A DNA stretch of 64,000 bases, taken from contig LS997563.1 of NCBI GenBank assembly GCA_000469685.2, forward strand, positions 26,276,897 through 26,340,896, written 5' to 3'. Made by a program: the position numbers and the translations under genes. Positions 48,970 to 60,061 of the stretch are shown here, piece by piece; positions within the stretch are counted from its first letter, which is position 1; the number at the start of each line of letters is the position of its first letter. Source of the DNA: Haemonchus contortus (Eukaryota > Nematoda > Chromadorea > Rhabditida > Trichostrongylidae). The notes beneath the pieces are model-generated. The model was not told the DNA's origin. It worked only from the letters and a program-made list of their open reading frames with translations, and searched no databases.

Positions 48970-50611
48970 AAATAAAAAACCTATTCAAAGCCCGTGCCAG
49001 ATCGGTTGACTGGTAGTTTTTGGCTTATGGAAGATACTGGCACGCTTTTGTAAGGTAGTAGACGACTTACTCGATATCAAATATAGGGGAAGATTCGTTT
49101 TTTCCTAGATGAAAGAGCAAGCAAGCAGTGTAGGTTAATCGATAAACTCGAAACAGTGTAATAAGATCTCGGTTTCCTGCACCAAAACGGCACAGTAGAG
49201 GCCTTAGCAAATTAGTGCCTTTCGTAACAACTACGAAAAGGAATAATAATAAGGAATAAAATCTGAAGGAATGATAGTCGCTACATTGAAAAGAACTTGA
49301 TGGAAAGATGATGAAGAAGAGCAGAAGTGATTTTTGGGGGTATTTGCTAAAGATCAGGCTTTGATAACAAGGATTTCTTTTAGTCTCCTGCTCTTCATTG
49401 TCAACGGTTAGGCACCGCTTACGCTCACCAAAACACGACGGGAACACTGACGCAAGAAAACCTCCTGATTCACTCAATAAATAGGAACCGCTACATCTGT
49501 AGAAGAAAAACTGTTCAATCAATACAAACGTGGTGGTGCACAGCACTGTCATTAGTATCCACTCAAGAAATTATGTGAACGTCAAGGAAAATGATCTGTT
49601 TTGATGGCCATCGCTAAAGAAGTAGGTAGTTGAGTTTATACGGCGGTCAAAGAAATAGAACTTCAACCACCACTAAATTCCGTCATTCTACCAACGCATA
49701 TATGGCTATGCAAAGCAATCAGACGCCTAACCGACAATAGAGAATTTCTGCGTCCCATGTGAGACAGCAAATGAAGGAGGTAGGCACGGAAAATACAAAA
49801 GTACAGATGTCTTAACTATACTCTAGCTGCTCTCAGGAAAAAAAACTCCCGCTCGATCAACGCATCACTGACTGTCGCGATCTACCATTAGCGCCAGGGA
49901 ATGTTATAGGTTCCTCTACCTCTACGATTAGATTACGGTTCTGCAGTTATCTTCATTGTATTTGCAGAAGATAAGCAGCCCGGTAATGCGCTTGCATTTA
50001 ATCACTGTAATCAAGCATGCACATGGGCAGGTCCAGCTTGCAATTTCGAAAACTTTCCGTCAGACAAATGCAACTGAAAAAATAACGAATGTCAGGTAAG
50101 TGTACGTTACTAAACGATATGAAGGAAGTCAACGATTGGGAAGAAAAGAATTTATTGGTCTGATTGCATTGTAAAATGAATAAAAGCTACTGACCTTGGT
50201 GATTGTCATAAATACAGCAACAAACAATACACGAATGATCTAATTTAGAACACCACATTCGGAACATAAATCTACGCCACAAATTTTCATACAAATTATT
50301 CCAAAAAGTAATTCCACGGTCACAAGAGGTTGAGTTTTATGATTGATCGAGCAAAGTGGTAACAACCATAATATTCATAACAAAAATTTGCGGAGAACAT
50401 TCAACTGCGCGTTCCATCCGTCAGTAGCGCCTATCCCGCCTGAAAATATGTCTCTGGTTGCATCAAAATTTTTACAAAGACCGACAAGCCATTGTGTGAT
50501 AAGGGGAGTTCATGAAGGTCAGGACTCACACTGAGAAGTCGCGCCTCCTTCGTAATATAAGAGCGTGACCTTCACAAGAGTCCATTGAAAGGGCAAATAC
50601 CCTTTTCGCGA
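48970..50611 (-). other. Intercistronic region
   Basis: Between the LUC7-like stop and the ERMP1-like start. A 161-codon minus frame at 49552-49067 is present, but its composition (Phe/Leu/Ser-rich, no recognisable motif) looks accidental. An AATAAA on the minus strand near 50150 could serve the LUC7-like transcript. Nothing else is recognised. Confidence 0.4.
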
Positions 50612-53600
50612 TCATGGAAACTGTGGAGATCGACTGAGATCATCGATGTTTTGTTGCATCGACCTTTACTGTGTATTTTGGGCGATAGAGGTAAAAAATG
50701 TTACCTGTCTCTGTCACGATCTCCTTTTCTTCCAGAACTACCACGGCGGTCTTCACGTTCTCGATCACGTCGACGATCGCGATCGCGGTCGTTGGAACGG
50801 GAACGACTAAAAGTAGATGAACGCAATCATGGTCGTTGGTAGGAAGTGAAGGATTTTCCTTGTTGAGATCTCGAACGACATTAAACAGTCATCCTTTTCA
50901 ATTTTGTTTAGAAGACCTCTTTATTCCATAAATGTATAATATCTCACATCTCCAAGTAAAGGATACAACAGGGATCTGCTGCGAGCGTTAAAGCAGGTGA
51001 GACATGCGTTGTGAGTTCAAACACAAAGTTCAAACAACTTACCATGCCACCTCCTATTCATCAAATCAAAAATTGACCGATTATATTATCTGCTTGATCC
51101 GCTTGTATCATTATCAGATATTCCGAATTACAGAGAATGTTTGTGTACTTTTTTGCCCCTATCGCTTCACTAACACTGAGTTCAAACGATATGGGATAGA
51201 GCTGAGGACCCGACGATTGATAGCCAAGAGGAGAATAGCTCTTTATCGAGGGCCGCGGAAAAGAACGTAGTCGGCAAGGAGAAATGCTTCAAAAGCACAT
51301 TTCATGATAAAAACCGTTCTTGAGATCCTTCCTCCCTGGGCTACATCTGGAGTCTATCATGTCGAAAAACGGCCTACATAGGACAATATAAGGGTTCAAA
51401 GATGGTATCGTGTGCATGCCACAACAAAGTCGCACGAGTTCTAACGACGCTGCAGATTCACAAGGGAACCCATGTAGAAAGATCAAGTAATTGTAACCAA
51501 TTGTAGTAAGTTGTTCTTAAAAATACTTCCACGTTAGGAATGAAAAATGGTACTTCAAAATATTGTGAACTGTGCCTTTGAAAGCTTACTGTTGTGATTA
51601 ACATCATCAACGATAATTTGCATTCAGAGAGCTACTTGTTTGCGATGGGGCTGGACGCTACTCAATGGACTATCATCATGGGACAAAATACATCATTTAT
51701 ACTCAAAAGTTCAAACTAAATGGTGCCGACTCCGAAAACCAACACCCAGCTTAATGCTTACAATACCGTGTCATTAGGCTAAAGCATTTGGTGTTTTCTG
51801 CCAGTTGTCATCAATACCCTGGCCAGGCTCTTAAGCGCGACCAGTTGAAATACAAGGCAGTCATTGTGTCTACTGTCTGAAATCAAAATTTCGATGGGAA
51901 CCATCCCACAGGATTGACAAAATATTGGCTAAAGGACGTCTCATGAAAAAGCTTCCACATTGTACACTAACGAGCAGTGATATGAATGCTGACCGATTTC
52001 AATTGTACTTTTGGGAAGGACGGTCTGCACCTAAACTAAATGAAGATGATGTTCATGGAAACGGATCCCTTCCAGTATTTTTGCGAGCTCAAAATCTGAA
52101 TCTTCCAGCATGGGTCAGAAAGCAGCATTATACAAGGGTTCTCCGAAGCTGATCAGAAAGAAGCGAGCTGCATGGGGAACACTTAGGTAATCAGGAGGGT
52201 AGAGGAAAGAGCAAACAACTAGTTCCGCACTTTCCAGCCTTGACACTTACGCTCTACGCTTCGTTGACATGAGTTCTGCGCGCGCAGGACACGATTGCAG
52301 TTATCGTCACACAACGCGTTGTGGGAAGAGCAATGCTCGGAATTTCCCGTTACAAGTAACTTTTAAAAGAGGTTCCGAAAACAATGATCGGTTAATGGGG
52401 TGCAAAGGTCAAGAATGCTAACACGTACGGAACTACTCTTTTCCGCACAAGAATTCTTCATTACAGATGTATACACATTCACATCGATTGATTGAAATTC
52501 AATCACTGCGAAGCCCGAGGACAAGTCTGGATCCAAATAAACAAGCTCAAAAGTCTCTCCCAAGTGTGAGAGGAACCGCCAAGGTTAAAGGCACAGTTCA
52601 CAGTTGAAAATTGTTTCTGAGATTTCTCCCTAGGACGAACCTGCTGCCCCTATCGGAAAACGGCCCATGAAGGGCGCAATATGGGCCCCAAAGCCGGCTT
52701 GGCCGACCTACACACCCATAAGCGGACGAGCGCACGCGGCGTTGTTGGAGGATGCATCATTCTCACACATTCTCACACACGTTGCACGAAGGCAGCAGAC
52801 TGCAGCCAGCTGCTTGCAATGACACCCACGTTTGGATAGCTCGTCCAAACACCCCTTCCATGCCGCTTTTGTCGTCTTACTCTCGTCCAACAACTAATTC
52901 TAGTACTTATTTGAAGCTTTACTTTTTCAAATACGAACATTCCCGCGTTTCCATCGCCACTTTTGCACTACTTTGTACTAACCCTTCTTTTGTTCGACTA
53001 GGCTATAACAGATAACCTAAAATTATCGTGAACTGTAAGGCGGTCTCTACCTGTTGCTCGTGGGGTCAAAACTGCTTAATCTTATCCCTGAGCCATACGT
53101 TTGAAGGAATGGACCAAAACCCTCTTAAAGTCAGGAATGAAGTTTTTCGAAATTGTGAAGCTGCTTCGTGGCTTTCAAACGGTAAGGTAGTTAGTCCGGA
53201 GAGAGAAAAGCCAAATGAAAAACACGATGGTATGAATACCTTGGTATATGTTAGTCTGCATTTCTAATACGCTGCCGAAGTCAAATTCCACATTACGGCA
53301 TGTCAGGACATGAATGGTACTCACAAATGTTGTCGAGCGATAATAACGCTCGTCATTAGATGCCGTTATCAACGGAACTTTTTTCTTTGAGGATTTATCA
53401 TTAATCGAGAATCCCAGATTGGCCGTCGGATAGGTTTTGTCACAAATGATATGGAGACAAAAGAAGCCGCGAAACTTCATTGAGTCAAAAATCCTGCTAG
53501 GTAGCAGTCGTAGTTCAATAGCAAGGAATGAACCAAATTCTCGTCTCGTTTTGAAGAAATGCTTTTGATCGGTCCCTATCATTCAGTCACCCATCTTATT

Positions 53601-56600
53601 GAATGAAGCATATCAAATAGTCAATGTTTGATCACCGAAGCCGTTAAGATTTGACTGGTAAATGAAACTTACTCTCTAAGGCCCCTTTACAGCTCTCATT
53701 GGCAGCTATCAATTCCTGTCGTGGAGTATCTACGACCACGTCACATCCTACACCACCTATTAAAAGGCCAAGGCTCCATCGTTAATACAAAGGAGGTAAC
53801 GGAGGCAGCCTGCTGCCCTCGCCTTCCAAGCCGCTTTATCAGCTTCTTTCAATCATTATCACTTCTACAACTTAACATCAGTGTTCCCGTCCTCTCGCCT
53901 GTACTCCTACCAAGTTTGAACGCTCTAGGTTCACGGGAACAAGAGTTACGAATTTCCGGTCAAGCACACACACGCAAAAACACACCGACAAACCAACTGA
54001 CACATTTGACAAATTACATATAGTAAGGGAAATTGCTTGCTGGTGAGGTCATAACTCAGATCAATGATTTTCTAAAGATGTCTGTTTCTCGAGGGAGCAC
54101 GAAGTTTTTCAGTGGGGGGGGGGGGGGGGGGATCATCGAATAGCTTTTGTGAAGAAAAGAAAGGACAAGTGACAAGATTGGTATGATATTTAACTAACGA
54201 AGAAGCCTAATAACAGTGATCCTACCTTCGCCGACGACTACTTCCACTTCCATGGCGCGAACCTCTATCCTCACGATCTCGGTCACGTTTATCTCTATCT
54301 TCACGATCTCTATCACGTCGTGGAGGCGATCGCCTGAAACATAGCATCAGTGGAAAAACAATAACCATCACATCCACAATTGATCAAATACCTCCTTTCT
54401 GCAAATCTCGATCCGTCTAATCCTTTCTCTCTACGTTCTTTTCGACGATCTTCTATAGTTTTCTGAAAAGTAGGGAGATTCATATTTTGCTGAAACTAGA
54501 AACACTAGAAACAAAAAAAATCCAAAAAAATTTAATATCAGTATGATAGACTCATGACAGTCAGAAGGGCGTAGTGCGTGCGAGATGAGTTTAATCCAGG
54601 ACGTCTGAGTTTGACCTGCGATATCGTCACCCGTAGAGCGTCCGAACACATCGCAGCGGTCTAGAGTGCTCACTCACTCGCTAAATCAAGCAGCCCCGAT
54701 CCGTGGGCAATCAGAGACAGAGATCAGATTGAAAGACAATTTCAACCATCATTTTTCCATCAAATGATACTACCTAATTGGATCGCTAACAGGAGTGTTC
54801 AAACAGAAACCCACGACAAGTGTCAAATGCAACGGCAACAACGCGTAATTAGGCGCGACGTAATACGACCTTAAAAAGGCCACGATGAGCGATCCATCGA
54901 AAATTTCGACAATAAACCTAACACAAAGCCAATTGTCGAAACAACATTATTACAATTGTGTTAGTCGAGATGAATATACCAGTTGAATGTCGTTCAAGAT
55001 AGTGTTAATCGGATCAGTCGGGCAGTATCCAGAATGTCTCGGAAACGCAGCGATGACCCCAAAAGAAAGTAGACGTTTCAAGCAGCTTGCCAGAAAGGTC
55101 AGAGGTTCACACCTCAAACTGAACTGGGAAATCAAAAATCTCGAAAACGCTCTACCACGTATCGATAGGTTTTCAGATATAGTGGTGGATCAACAAAGCA
55201 TACCGGAAAGGGTTGCGATATCGTTAGTCCTGAGATAAAATCATTTTCGAGACTACTTTTGAAAGCTAACATTAGCCCTTAAGGTGTTGCCCATGGCTGA
55301 AGAGCCGTTAAGGTTTGGCGAATCACTAACAAGTAAGATAACGAATGGACTGCCTACCCTTCTCCTGCCCTGTTTCCATTTGCACGCCGAGGTACTTAGT
55401 TCTGATAGTGAACTCCACGACACGCATTATTGCGATTTCTGTTTTGTATGGTTAATCAGGGACTTCGGAAGTTCGATAGTAGACTCCACAATCCCACTTT
55501 TACACCATTCAACGATTCTCCAACGCTGAACGATTGCTTAGACACATCAGAGCGAGGAGCTGCTAGTTTCAGCAGTAATATAGCGTGAAATAAATTAAAT
55601 CAGTAGACCACGCCGAGGCTGTTGATTTGCAAACTGTCTTCGTACTTCAGTATTTAGGCATTCTAGTGCGCTGCGTCTTGCCCCTTCGCAGCATGAATAA
55701 AACTTCCAAATAACTAAGTATGAAGGCACTTCGTGTTCACGGCTATCGTTAACAGCGGAACTTGCATCTTCCGCTTGACCATGGGCCATTAGCATCCCAC
55801 ACAACACCACACACCACAAAATGGAAGCTGCAAATTTCGCTGCAGTACACACATAAAGGTGCCTTGGGCAATGTCACCATACCCTTGCCTTATATTGTAT
55901 TTTCTTTTCTCAATTCCCAATTTTTCTTGACAGCATTATATGTTAACACAGAATCCAACAGTCTGTTCAGACGATAATTTTCTTATCCCCTATTCCAGAC
56001 ACTACCCGACTGATGAGAGGTCACAGACATTTAACTAAGCAGTCCTATGGATTTGACTCACCTTCATCTCCGCATATCTCTCACGACATTCTACCATCCC
56101 AAGATGCATTTTACCGCCAAAATGGTCAGCGATACGAGACTCGTGATCCATGATATTCAACTGTGCGCCACAGTCCTCGCATACACGCAACCGGGCAGCA
56201 TTGGAGCCCGGTCCGGCAAGACGGAAGTCTGTTTGACTCTGTAAATGTAAAGATTGTACCAGAATCGAATCAGCCGAGGCCCTAACGAAGATCATCAATA
56301 GAATAAATTCATTCAATTCAGATCCCATAGAATACCACTACCATTGAAAAGGACAATGGCGCTGAACAACCTAATTGTTTGTGTGCATTCGTTTTTGTTT
56401 TCTTAATGCGACCCTGCACACAGGAATTGAGTCCGCTAAATATCGTACGCGTGAGAGAAAACTATTAGTTATTTTTCGACCGACTATTGTTTAAGAAATT
56501 AAAAACTGCACTGCAGTACTTCTCTTCAAAGCAGTTATGACTACTGCTTTCCATCCGAAAAGACAAGGTTCTGTGATAGAACCTGCTGAAGGGAGGTGAT

Positions 56601-58024
56601 CTTTATATTAACTCTCTTGACGACACCAATTGTCCATCAATGCCGCACTAGTCGACGATGAATCATTCGTTGACCGAGTTTTCATTTGCAATTTTAAACA
56701 CTTTTCAAAATTTTTTCTGTCGCGCGCAGCCATACAAAGTTCAAAACGGTTTTCAGGCCTCGCTCGAGACAATGACCACGCTGCATCTTTAGCAACTTTC
56801 GATCACAAAAGCTGTATCTCACAGTGAAGCGGTCTCTTAGGGATAATCATCAGATTTCTTTGTTGAAAAAAAAACTCCTTAAATTGTTGTACATCACGTT
56901 GTTTAGCAGACTTTCCATGAGTCATGAACAACGCTTTTTTAGGAGATCAGTACGCAGTACATCTTAATTTTAGGTGATAAGTAATATTTCCGAGACAACC
57001 AGCAACTGCGCTAGGTTTTTTTTTCGTAAAAAAGGGCACCATTTTGTATGCTAAGTAACAAAAAACATAATGTGTTATGATACAGTAGTAGCAGTGAGGG
57101 CAGTTTTCAAAATAAAAAAACAGCTATGCCTTCGCAAGAATAGCCGGATAAACCTATGAAGAGGAAGCAAAAACAATAGGTAGGTAATAGGTATAATTGA
57201 CAGGTACCGCACATTGGTTAATGCGAAATTCTGCATAAAGAATGAAGGTGCTATTGAGTGGGTGGAAAGACTTTGAAAACAGCCAAATATTACTTCACAT
57301 ATTGTAAAGGCACCTCTAGTTCCGCTTTGCGGGCCCGGAGATCTTCAACTGTCTTTGACAACCTCATAGATTCTTCCACTTTCCCCATGTTCCCTAATTC
57401 TTCCATTTCTGCAACAGCTCTACCGATCTGTTCACTCAGTTCGCCAATACGCTGTGTCTGAAAATTGCTTGATAGGATGACATCTTGCCTAAGATTTTAT
57501 AGATAGTGACAAACCTTGACGGCTTCCGCGGAGTCTGTTTGCTCCTTCGCTTCACGGTCAAGCTTGTCTTTGATGCGAGAAATTTCATTATCCACTACTC
57601 TGATAGCGTTCTCCAATATATCGAAAGCCTAAGAATTTGAAAAGACTAGTTATAATTGTCAGTGAAAAAAAATTTCGAAGACTTTACATCAACATCATAA
57701 TAATGATCCCTCTCGCTCTGCGCTTTCAGGAAGTCGGCCTTGTGGGCTGGTTCGTGAGTTTTCCGGCATGAAATGATTCCTTGTAACCTGCTATCAGGTA
57801 CTAACTCATAGGGACAGCATCCAATGAGAAACGCACGGCAAACTGAGGGATGGTTGTAAGGAACAAGTTCTCTTCCTGAAACAAATACGGTATAAATGCC
57901 ATGCAAATTTTCTAACAGCGATGTTTCTCTGAAGCCTTATCACAAAAAAACCGAGCTCACCTTCTTCATCTTCTTTCTGACTGCCCATCAGCTGGGCAAT
58001 CATATCTCGCATAACGTCTGTCAT
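50612..58024 (-). CDS. LUC7-like U1 snRNP-associated splicing factor
   Basis: Binds U1 snRNP and influences 5' splice-site choice in the nucleus. Exons (minus): 58024-57961, 57875-57688, 57628-57515, 57457-57314, 56238-56062, 54462-54392, 54333-54226, 50806-50705, 50633-50612; 990 nt, 329 aa, phases all agree. The N-terminus is MTDVMRDMIAQLMG. A CCCH-type zinc finger has C34, C42, C58 and H62 (VCRAFLIGCCPYE ... SCRKTH). A coiled coil spans about residues 85-170. The second C2H2-type finger has C190, C193, H209 and H215 (RVCEDCG ... DHFGGKMHLG). Residues 253-329 form an RD/RS-rich tail (RDRDREDRDKRDRDRED). The last exon (ending SRSPQFP) is tentative; an acceptor 17 nt downstream gives a different short C-terminus. 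Length fits LUC7L/LUC7L2 rather than LUC7L3. Intron 7 (3.4 kb) is full of repeats. Confidence 0.94.
51287..51581. mobile_element. TIR element family, short copy E
   Basis: Degenerate left end CAAAAGCACATTTCATGATA and right end TATTGTGAACTGTGCCTTTG bound about 295 bp that share the GTCGAAAAACGGCCTA block with copy B. Lies in intron 7 of the LUC7-like gene. Confidence 0.65.
51925..52152 (+). other. Unassigned open frame in LUC7-like intron
   Basis: A 75-codon plus frame with a protein-like composition (RFQLYFWEGRSAPKLNEDD; LNLPAWVRKQHYTRV). It has no homology I can name and no convincing flanking splice sites. It may be chance or part of a decayed element. Confidence 0.15.
52363..53582 (-). 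other. Possible nested gene or exon relics in LUC7-like intron
   Basis: Two minus-strand stretches look coding. The first (about 53582-53335) reads GFSINDKSSKKKVPLITASN and ERYYRSTTF, ending at a good GTGAGT donor near 53334. The second (about 52556-52467) reads TFELVYLDPDLSSGFAVIEF and ends at a GTAATG donor. A TIR element at 52585-53038 lies between them and may have broken the gene. Product unknown. A same-strand gene inside an intron would be unusual, so a pseudogene is the safer reading. Confidence 0.25.
52585..53038. mobile_element. TIR element family, copy F
   Basis: TTAAAGGCACAGTTCAC at the left; AAATTATCGTGAACTGTAAGG at the right. It shares GGAAAACGGCCCATGA with copies B and E and AGCTCGTCCAAACACC with copies A and G. 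Non-autonomous. Confidence 0.8.
53855..54010 (+). repeat. Dispersed repeat family X, single unit
   Basis: AACATCAGTGTTCCCGTCC, CGCCTGTACTCCTACCAAG, GGTTCACGGGAACAAGAG and a CACACACACGCAAAAACAC tail in order, as in the last unit at 44550-44830. Confidence 0.6.
54114..54132 (+). repeat. Poly-G run
   Basis: An uninterrupted run of about 18 G in LUC7-like intron 7. Length in the genome is likely uncertain. Confidence 0.9.
54987..55238 (+). other. Unassigned open frame in LUC7-like intron 5
   Basis: An 83-codon plus frame (ESRRFKQLARKVRGSHLKLN; IKNLENALPRID) with gag-like composition, opposite to the host gene. I cannot connect it to a named family. It may be the remains of a retroelement. Confidence 0.2.
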
Positions 58025-60061
58025 TTTTGCAGAGGCTAGGAAGACCTAACAGCCCTGAACACTGCACGACGAAAACTAAAGTTCACCATGAATAGCATTG
58101 AAATAAGTTGAGTAGACATGGAATGATAAGCTCCGAAATATCAAACTCGATAACGATATGGACAGGTTACCATAGAGAAAAGCAGAGGTGAACACGTGAA
58201 ATACAATACTTTATAGCAAACAATACTCAAAAATGTGCAACATGAAGAGGTGTAGCAAAATGTTTCCGCAGGACGAATAAAGTTTCTCAGTTCGAAAATG
58301 AATTCCTATGAATGGCAGAGAAGTCATGACTCTATTCAGAGTTCGCAACGAAACTATTCGTTGTTTTCCACATGACTGCTTAAATAATCACACAACAAAA
58401 ATAGAAATGTTATAGGCACCGACTCACTCGACTCGACTACTTCCACTAAACTCGTTAACACATTCCATCTATAGTAACGATATGCTGCGATCGAATCCTA
58501 TTCAATAGAAACTACATAGAACCATACAATCTAATCACTAGAATCTATAACCCACAATATGATCTAGTTCAACTGTATCACTGAAGTCCTAAACTACTTG
58601 CACCATATTACGGTACAAGAAGAGAAGAAGTCCAAGTAGGTAGCGAGAAAATCACTTCGAAAACACTCTTCATCATGTTGAGGCGCTTGCATAAGAGTTG
58701 AGTTCTGCCATTAATTCAATGAAAAAAAAGATTTACCAAAACCCCTGATCCCTTTTTCTACGATTGTTATGCGTAGTCTGAAGAAAGCTAATGATTGGAG
58801 GTTAGGAAAAACCACCTTGAGTGGTTAATTCATTACACAGAACAATGTCAATGATACATCGGCGTTTCATGCAGCCCAAAACTGTAGCTCAGATGTGATA
58901 CTCCCGGGTATCACACAGTCGTAAACATGATAAAACGCCCATAGACCCCTTTCATACTTTGCTTTGGCTGCTGTGCAAGAACCGAAAGGCGACTGGCGTC
59001 GATCAACAGCATAGAACCGAGTGGTCATACGACCCATATGGGGGAATAACCTTTTTAAAAGCTCAGCAGAGTTGTTCAGCTTCGCATCGTTGGTATATCA
59101 ACTAATTACAGCTTTCGCACCAATTCCTTCCTTGACTGTCCCTGAACACTGCTTCCTTGTTCCTTTCTAATCTTACAAAAATTTTTCATGGGAGATTTCA
59201 TTCAGATGTTACTACTCCCAGGCTTTTTGATCACGACCATCAAAAGGCACAGACAGAAACATCAACAGTCTCCAATATTGCCGTGGCTACAACAATAAAG
59301 AAGCCGAGACAATTTTGTCAGATTTCCATTTCAATAAAACGACTGGGTGGAGAAAAACTGAAGAATATACGAGTTAGTTCTTCACCTTGTCGACATGGCC
59401 GAAGTCGAGCAAGCACGAAAAACAGCGAAATAGAACAGGCATGTTGTAGCGCCATGCAAGCGTTCAATCGGCGCGAGTTATCGGAGGATATCGATGTCGA
59501 CCTTTCGCACGTCAGTGGGTGCGAAGTCTGAAGCCGTCCTCTCATAGGCGCGCCAAAAGCCCTACTTGGGGAGCGGTAGATGCAAGACGGTGTCGACTTT
59601 AAATTATTTTGTTCATTCTCAACGCAGTCCGCTCAATATAGAGGACGAAGGGCTCTGCAATGGATTAAAAACTTGAGGTTTATTGTCGCTATTCTTGATT
59701 TCATCACTATTGGCGTACTATTCAGCACCACCAGCATCAGCCTCCACTCTCTAAAGGTGTTACTTGTGTCTCCGAATATGAACAGGAATGTTCGTAGGAG
59801 GTATTTCTATGAACGTTCATATTAACCCAAGGGTAAAGGTTGGGTAATTCTCAATATACGATTTCGCAGCTTTTGTGTTATTTTTTTTCGCAGCAGGTGA
59901 AGTTGGAGTACATGAAACCCCGACTTTGTCAAAGCTCGAGCATCTACTAAATACAAAGAGTGCCTTCGAAGAAATACCTCACAAAACGTACCAAATAATG
60001 GCCGCAACAATATACAAACAAGCTAAAATTGTTGTCAACACCGACAAGCTTTTGTGCGAGA
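58025..60061 (-). other. Region downstream of the m-AAA-like module
   Basis: Between the apparent stop of the m-AAA-like gene and the LUC7-like start. I looked on the minus strand for Walker A (GPPGTGKT), Walker B and HEAGH and found none. An AATAAA lies on the minus strand near 59677-59682. A 41-nt exon-like segment at 58777-58737 (RITIVEKGIRGF) has matching splice sites and phase, leading to a stop soon after. A 124-codon plus frame at 59157-59531 has no recognisable content. Confidence 0.4.

Noticed and set aside
49067..49552. 161-codon minus frame between the LUC7-like and ERMP1-like genes
   Set aside because: Rich in Phe, Leu and Ser, no motif, and no splice or start context; judged an accidental open frame.
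50585..50842. Plus frame with Arg/Ser repeats (SRSRSRRRSRSRS)
   Set aside because: It is the reverse strand of the LUC7-like RD/RS exon at 50806-50705, where codons also read as Arg/Ser on the opposite strand.
58737..58777. 41-nt segment RITIVEKGIRGF as an extra exon of the m-AAA-like gene
   Set aside because: Splice sites and phase fit, but it leads only to a short unconserved tail; the in-frame TAA at 60062 is the simpler end. Kept as an alternative.
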